Origin: Lentisphaeria bacterium UBA7640 | Lineage (GTDB): Bacteria; Verrucomicrobiota; Lentisphaeria; Victivallales; Victivallaceae | Direction: 5' to 3' | DNA length: 16,307 bases | NCBI GenBank assembly: GCA_002483765.1 | Contig: DLIO01000151.1 | Coordinates: forward strand, 1-16,307 | The notes under the pieces: model-generated | What the model saw: only the letters and a program-made list of their open reading frames with translations | What the model was told of the DNA's origin: nothing | The model's database searches: none | Part shown: positions 13,156 to 16,307 of the stretch, in pieces | Layout of the letters: the number at the start of each line of letters is the position of its first letter | Numbering within the stretch: the first letter of the stretch is position 1 | Program-made: the position numbers and the translations under genes

Positions 13156-14946
13156 CTATTTTGTTTTTGTCTTCAGGGACTGTCTTTTCATATTCTGCTT
13201 TTGCCAGACTTCCATTGCGTAAAAATTCGAAGCTGGAACTAGGTGCATATACGCGAACGCCTGCATAACTTCATCTGCTGGAATGACTGTTTTTTTGACA
13301 ACACGCCCATTTATGTTGAACTCAGCAAAGATTTCTATTCCTTGTGGAGTGCTTCTGCGTGACCAGTTTTGTTTAAATTTGATGGTGCCGGATTTATGCG
13401 CTGCTGCAATTTCGTCGCTACCGACAATATCCAAATCGTCACAACTCAATTTGACCGCTCCAGCAAACCCGTCAATACGTTCCACAAAAAATAAAATTGG
13501 TGTGCCATTGCCTGAAAGATTAATATTTGACTTGGCACTATAGACTTTACAATCTGGCGATGGCGGTCTGATTTGAAGACGATATTTGTAATTTGCATCG
13601 CCACTATTGACGCGATCGGAGAGTTCGATGGTATAAATTCCAGCCGTCGGAATTTTTACTTTTAAATATGAATCAACGTTTTGCGCGATAGTACCGATAT
13701 TCAAATCAAATGCGCCATCATCATTTTCTGTCAGAATTGTACCATCTGGTTTGCGCAAACAAAGCCGGGAATCTAATGGAGAATCAAAACGTCGCGCGAA
13801 GACCTCCAAAACGATCTCGTCATCTTTTTCAGCCTGCAAGCGAAAGGTTGCGATTTTTCCTTTTGGAGAAATCACTCCAGTAATATCAACGACAGACTTG
13901 GCGGTGAGAATTTGTTTCTGGGCTTCTTCTTCCGTCAGCGAGCGCGCTGCTTCATCGATAGCAATCAAAGACTTGCGCGGCATGTATGGTTCGATCTGCG
14001 CCGTCACGACGACTCGGTAAACAAAGTCATCACGCCCACGAAAAATATTATCTCGAACTTCAAGCGTGTAATTGCCATCGTTTTTTGGTTTAAAACGCAA
14101 CACTGGATCAGCTCGATGATATTCGTCGTCGACAAATGTTTTTTCGACTCCAGCAGCGTCAATAATACGCATAATTGCTTGAAAATGTCCCGGCACTGCA
14201 TCACCGATAAACGGTTGCAGTTCACGTCCACAAAGTGAGAATGTATAATCTTGTCCAGCGGCAAGTTTAAATACAAATTTATCGGTTTCACCTGGCAGTA
14301 TCTGACCGTCCAACACCACAGGAAATACGTCAATTACTGGCAATGGTTTTTCTTTTACAAAAGGCGGAGTAAATAAGGGTTCGGTAAAGTGTTCAGCGTT
14401 ATCGACAAAGAAGCGTTTGCTATTAGAAACGCCATTGCGGCCAAACATGCGAATTTGATATTCACCTGTTTTAGCGTCTTCGGCAATTTCAAGCTCTAGG
14501 ATTAAAAGTTGTTGAAGTGACGGCGTACTTTGAAGTACATTTTTACGCACGCACAAATCTTTCGCAAGGATGGAGAGAGACAATTCGTCCAGTGTATCCA
14601 TTTTTTCCCACCAAGTATTTTTACGCCACCCTTCCCTCTTCTCTTCTTCCGGTAATGGCGGGGCCTCATTTTTGCCTTCAGTAATATTTTTCAGATAGCT
14701 CAGAAGATATTTACTTTGAGTACCTGTTGCTCTTGGGAAATTTGGCACTGAAGTCACGGATAATATTTTTATTCCATCAGGAGTAATAAGTGGTCTCATT
14801 TTCCCTCTTAATGCTTGCCCACCAATAATTATTTGAGTTTTCGTACCTTTCTTCATTCCTGCAGGATAGAGATATCCCAAATAAGGGTCCACTGCAAATG
14901 TTGCAAAAGATAGCCATAAAAATACGTATATCAGAATTGTCTTCAT
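13156..14946 (-). CDS. Exported protein with two PPC (bacterial pre-peptidase C-terminal) domains
   Basis: The 596 residues start with a Sec signal peptide (about 1-18, LWLSFATFA). The next segment, YLYPAGMKKGTKTQIIIGGQAL (in two parts, 26-35 and 36-46), is the N-terminal beta-domain motif found in planctomycete-type PPC proteins. Two PPC beta-sandwich domains follow: about 210-315 (LPGETDKFVFKLAAGQDYTF, then NDGNYTLEVRD, then DDFVYRVVV) and about 352-458 (FDSPLDSRLCLRKPDG, ENDDG, AGIYTIELSD). A C-terminal region of about 135 residues is unassigned. No protease or hydrolase site is visible, so it is probably a binding or scaffold partner in the cell envelope. Its ATG overlaps the DUF1501 stop by 4 nt (ATGA), so it is co-translated as the last gene of the operon. 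Confidence 0.88.
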   Translation of the reverse strand: MKTILIYVFLWLSFATFAVDPYLGYLYPAGMKKGTKTQIIIGGQALRGKMRPLITPDGIKILSVTSVPNFPRATGTQSKYLLSYLKNITEGKNEAPPLPEEEKREGWRKNTWWEKMDTLDELSLSILAKDLCVRKNVLQSTPSLQQLLILELEIAEDAKTGEYQIRMFGRNGVSNSKRFFVDNAEHFTEPLFTPPFVKEKPLPVIDVFPVVLDGQILPGETDKFVFKLAAGQDYTFSLCGRELQPFIGDAVPGHFQAIMRIIDAAGVEKTFVDDEYHRADPVLRFKPKNDGNYTLEVRDNIFRGRDDFVYRVVVTAQIEPYMPRKSLIAIDEAARSLTEEEAQKQILTAKSVVDITGVISPKGKIATFRLQAEKDDEIVLEVFARRFDSPLDSRLCLRKPDGTILTENDDGAFDLNIGTIAQNVDSYLKVKIPTAGIYTIELSDRVNSGDANYKYRLQIRPPSPDCKVYSAKSNINLSGNGTPILFFVERIDGFAGAVKLSCDDLDIVGSDEIAAAHKSGTIKFKQNWSRRSTPQGIEIFAEFNINGRVVKKTVIPADEVMQAFAYMHLVPASNFYAMEVWQKQNMKRQSLKTKTK

Positions 14947-16220
14947 TTTTTCACCTCATGATTTTTATACAGTTCGCGAAGCCTTCCTGCCTTGCTTTCC
15001 GGTGGTAGGATTGAGGTCTTGAAACCAATATGATTGGGCAACAAACCGTCTGGATCAATGCCGCATCGCTCGTAGATACTGCCGAGTAGATCCTGTGGTG
15101 CAACTGGACGTGAAACGACATTTGACGCAGTAGCATCAGATTCACCTACCACTTTGCCACCTTGAAAACCTCCACCAGCAACCATCGAAGAGAAACATTT
15201 AGCATAATGCCCACGTCCGCCGTTCCACGGTGCGTTCCAGTCAATTTTCGGAGTTCTGCCAAATTCACCACTCCACCATACAATAGTGGTATCGAGTAAT
15301 TTTTTTTGGTTCAAATCCTCCAGCAACGCGGCAACACCTTGATCCATTTCAGCGGTTCTGTTTTTCATTGTTTCAAAATGTTTTTTATGCGAATCCCAGC
15401 CTTGGGCATTAATGGTGATATAAGGGATTCCAGCTTCAACCAGTCGGCGTGCTGCAAGACAAGCTTGACCAAAAACATTGCGTCCGTATTTATCACGTGT
15501 TTCCGGTGTTTCCAATGAAAGGTCAAAAACTTTTGCCGCATCTCCAAAAATTATTTTCTTCGCTTCCGTTCCTGCGTGGTCGAATGCTTGGAGCGCCTTA
15601 AATCTGTTTTGTGACACAGCACCAAAAGTATCCAGCCTGTCTGCGAGTTCAAAACGTTCTTTCAATGCTTTTAATGTAAGACCACCCGATGGCGTAATGC
15701 CGTCAACAGCAAATTTAGGCGCATTGGGATTCCCGCCGGTGACTAACGGACTGAATTTCTCACTAAGAAACCCTGTTTCGGAAAATCGCCCTTTTGGAAC
15801 GGTGAGAATAACATATGGTGGAATATCACCGCGATATTCTTTTGACTTGAACATACCGATAACCGCGCCGATGGCTGGAAATACTTTACCGCCGCCGGGT
15901 TCACGCCCAGTTTGCATCAGATAAGTGGCGATTTCGTGTCCGTTATGAGCATGGGTCATGCTTCTGATAATTGAAAACTTATCGGCCTGCTGTGCCAGTT
16001 TGGGCAACATTTCGCTAATCTCGATTCCTGGAACATTGGTCGGGATTGACTTGAGATTATTGTTGTATGCTTTATCGGCCAAAGGTTTAGGGTCGAACGT
16101 TTCAAGTTGCGAAGGGCCACCCCAAACCCATATTTCGATTACACTTTTCGCTGGTTGATCTGCGGCATGCAAAATAATGGTCAATGCAAAAAACAGTATA
16201 AAATTAAAAATATTTTTCAT
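14943..16220 (-). CDS. Exported DUF1501 protein (sulfatase-like fold)
   Basis: This is a 425-residue DUF1501 protein of the alkaline phosphatase/sulfatase-like superfamily. Family motifs are clear: WGGPSQLETFDPKP near the N-terminus, SMTHAHNGHE, GWDSHKKHFETM, SGEFGRTPKI and GRGHYAKCFSSMVAGGG. The leader is an ordinary Sec signal (MKNIFNFILFFALTIILHA), not the twin-arginine signal many DUF1501 proteins carry. I chose the ATG at 16220 because AAGGAG lies 6 nt upstream; the ATG immediately before it (16223) is possible. A longer in-frame reading reaches the window edge region but overlaps the preceding gene, so it is unlikely. It lies between a DUF1553 gene (gap about 11 nt) and the PPC gene (4-nt overlap). 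The enzymatic activity of this family is not established. Confidence 0.93.
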   Translation of the reverse strand: MKNIFNFILFFALTIILHAADQPAKSVIEIWVWGGPSQLETFDPKPLADKAYNNNLKSIPTNVPGIEISEMLPKLAQQADKFSIIRSMTHAHNGHEIATYLMQTGREPGGGKVFPAIGAVIGMFKSKEYRGDIPPYVILTVPKGRFSETGFLSEKFSPLVTGGNPNAPKFAVDGITPSGGLTLKALKERFELADRLDTFGAVSQNRFKALQAFDHAGTEAKKIIFGDAAKVFDLSLETPETRDKYGRNVFGQACLAARRLVEAGIPYITINAQGWDSHKKHFETMKNRTAEMDQGVAALLEDLNQKKLLDTTIVWWSGEFGRTPKIDWNAPWNGGRGHYAKCFSSMVAGGGFQGGKVVGESDATASNVVSRPVAPQDLLGSIYERCGIDPDGLLPNHIGFKTSILPPESKAGRLRELYKNHEVKK

Positions 16221-16231
16221 CATCGACTCCT

Positions 16232-16307
16232 TTAGTGTTGATGGATAAATTCTTTGGAGTTTAATAAAATCCACGCCAAATTCCCCAGCAATTCCGAATG
16301 AAAAATA
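16232..16307 (-). CDS. C-terminal end of a DUF1549/DUF1553 protein (partial)
   Basis: Only the last 24 residues lie in the window, entering from the right edge in the frame beginning at 16306. They read IFHSELLGNLAWILLNSKEF and then IHQH before TAA. The pattern L-x-x-LAW-x-LLNSKEF followed by a short polar end matches the extreme C-terminus of DUF1553 in DUF1549/DUF1553 proteins, which are usually encoded just upstream of DUF1501. The stop is 11 nt before the DUF1501 start codon, and the overlapping DUF1501-frame extension is therefore a shadow. The call rests on a short motif plus gene order. Confidence 0.78.
   Translation of the reverse strand, partial: IFHSELLGNLAWILLNSKEFIHQH

Noticed and set aside
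16224..16274. A longer N-terminus for the DUF1501 protein
   Set aside because: It overlaps the DUF1553 gene end in another frame, has no SD, and places residues ahead of a normal signal peptide.

Overview
The window looks like chromosomal DNA of a PVC-superphylum bacterium, most likely Lentisphaerota or a relative among Verrucomicrobiota/Planctomycetota. The evidence is family content: a DUF1549/DUF1553-DUF1501-PPC operon, a protein with the H-X9-DG ending and pilin-type 'LLPALNxARExARR' helix typical of these phyla, a GYF_2-RDD membrane protein, and a Gfo/Idh/MocA dehydrogenase beside an AP_endonuc_2-type TIM barrel. Genes are moderately AT-rich, intergenic DNA is AT-rich, TGA is a normal stop, and most genes have GGAG-type ribosome binding sites. 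No transposase, integrase, CRISPR array, tRNA or rRNA was seen.

Layout. 1-3870 is a protein-quality block on the minus strand: two small heat-shock proteins (3723 to 2871), a strong terminator (2799-2832), then clpB (2691 to 106). The DNA upstream of the first hsp20 gene carries a sigma-54-like -24/-12 element and four TGACA/TGTCA half sites. 3950-4113, on the plus strand, holds two 9-bp direct repeats 21 bp apart, a promoter, and a compact transcript of about 100 nt with three hairpins ending in a 13-bp terminator. No credible ORF covers it. It is either a free small RNA or an attenuator leader for the next operon. 4164-7072 is that operon: an ABC exporter and an HlyD-type adaptor sharing an ATGA overlap.

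7170-9324, minus strand, is a two-gene sugar or polyol module (dehydrogenase then isomerase/epimerase-like protein). 9546-10670, plus strand, encodes a GYF_2-RDD membrane protein with a large insertion. 10671-11319 lacks large genes but holds several hairpins and a well-formed 31-residue Lys/Pro-rich microprotein gene with its own SD and terminator. 11320-12927 encodes an exported protein with an internal pilin-like helix and an H-X9-DG tail. 13156-16307, minus strand, is the 3' part of a DUF1553-DUF1501-PPC operon; the last residues of the DUF1553 gene are just visible at the window edge.

Three near-identical 31-bp GC-rich palindromes (1-31, 7117-7147, 13043-13073) each lie just beyond gene 3' ends in otherwise AT-rich spacers and look like a dispersed REP-like family. 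The most novel-looking items are the structured leader RNA, this palindrome family, the microprotein, and the pseudopilin chimera. The links between neighbouring units are inference; only within-operon links are directly supported by spacing.
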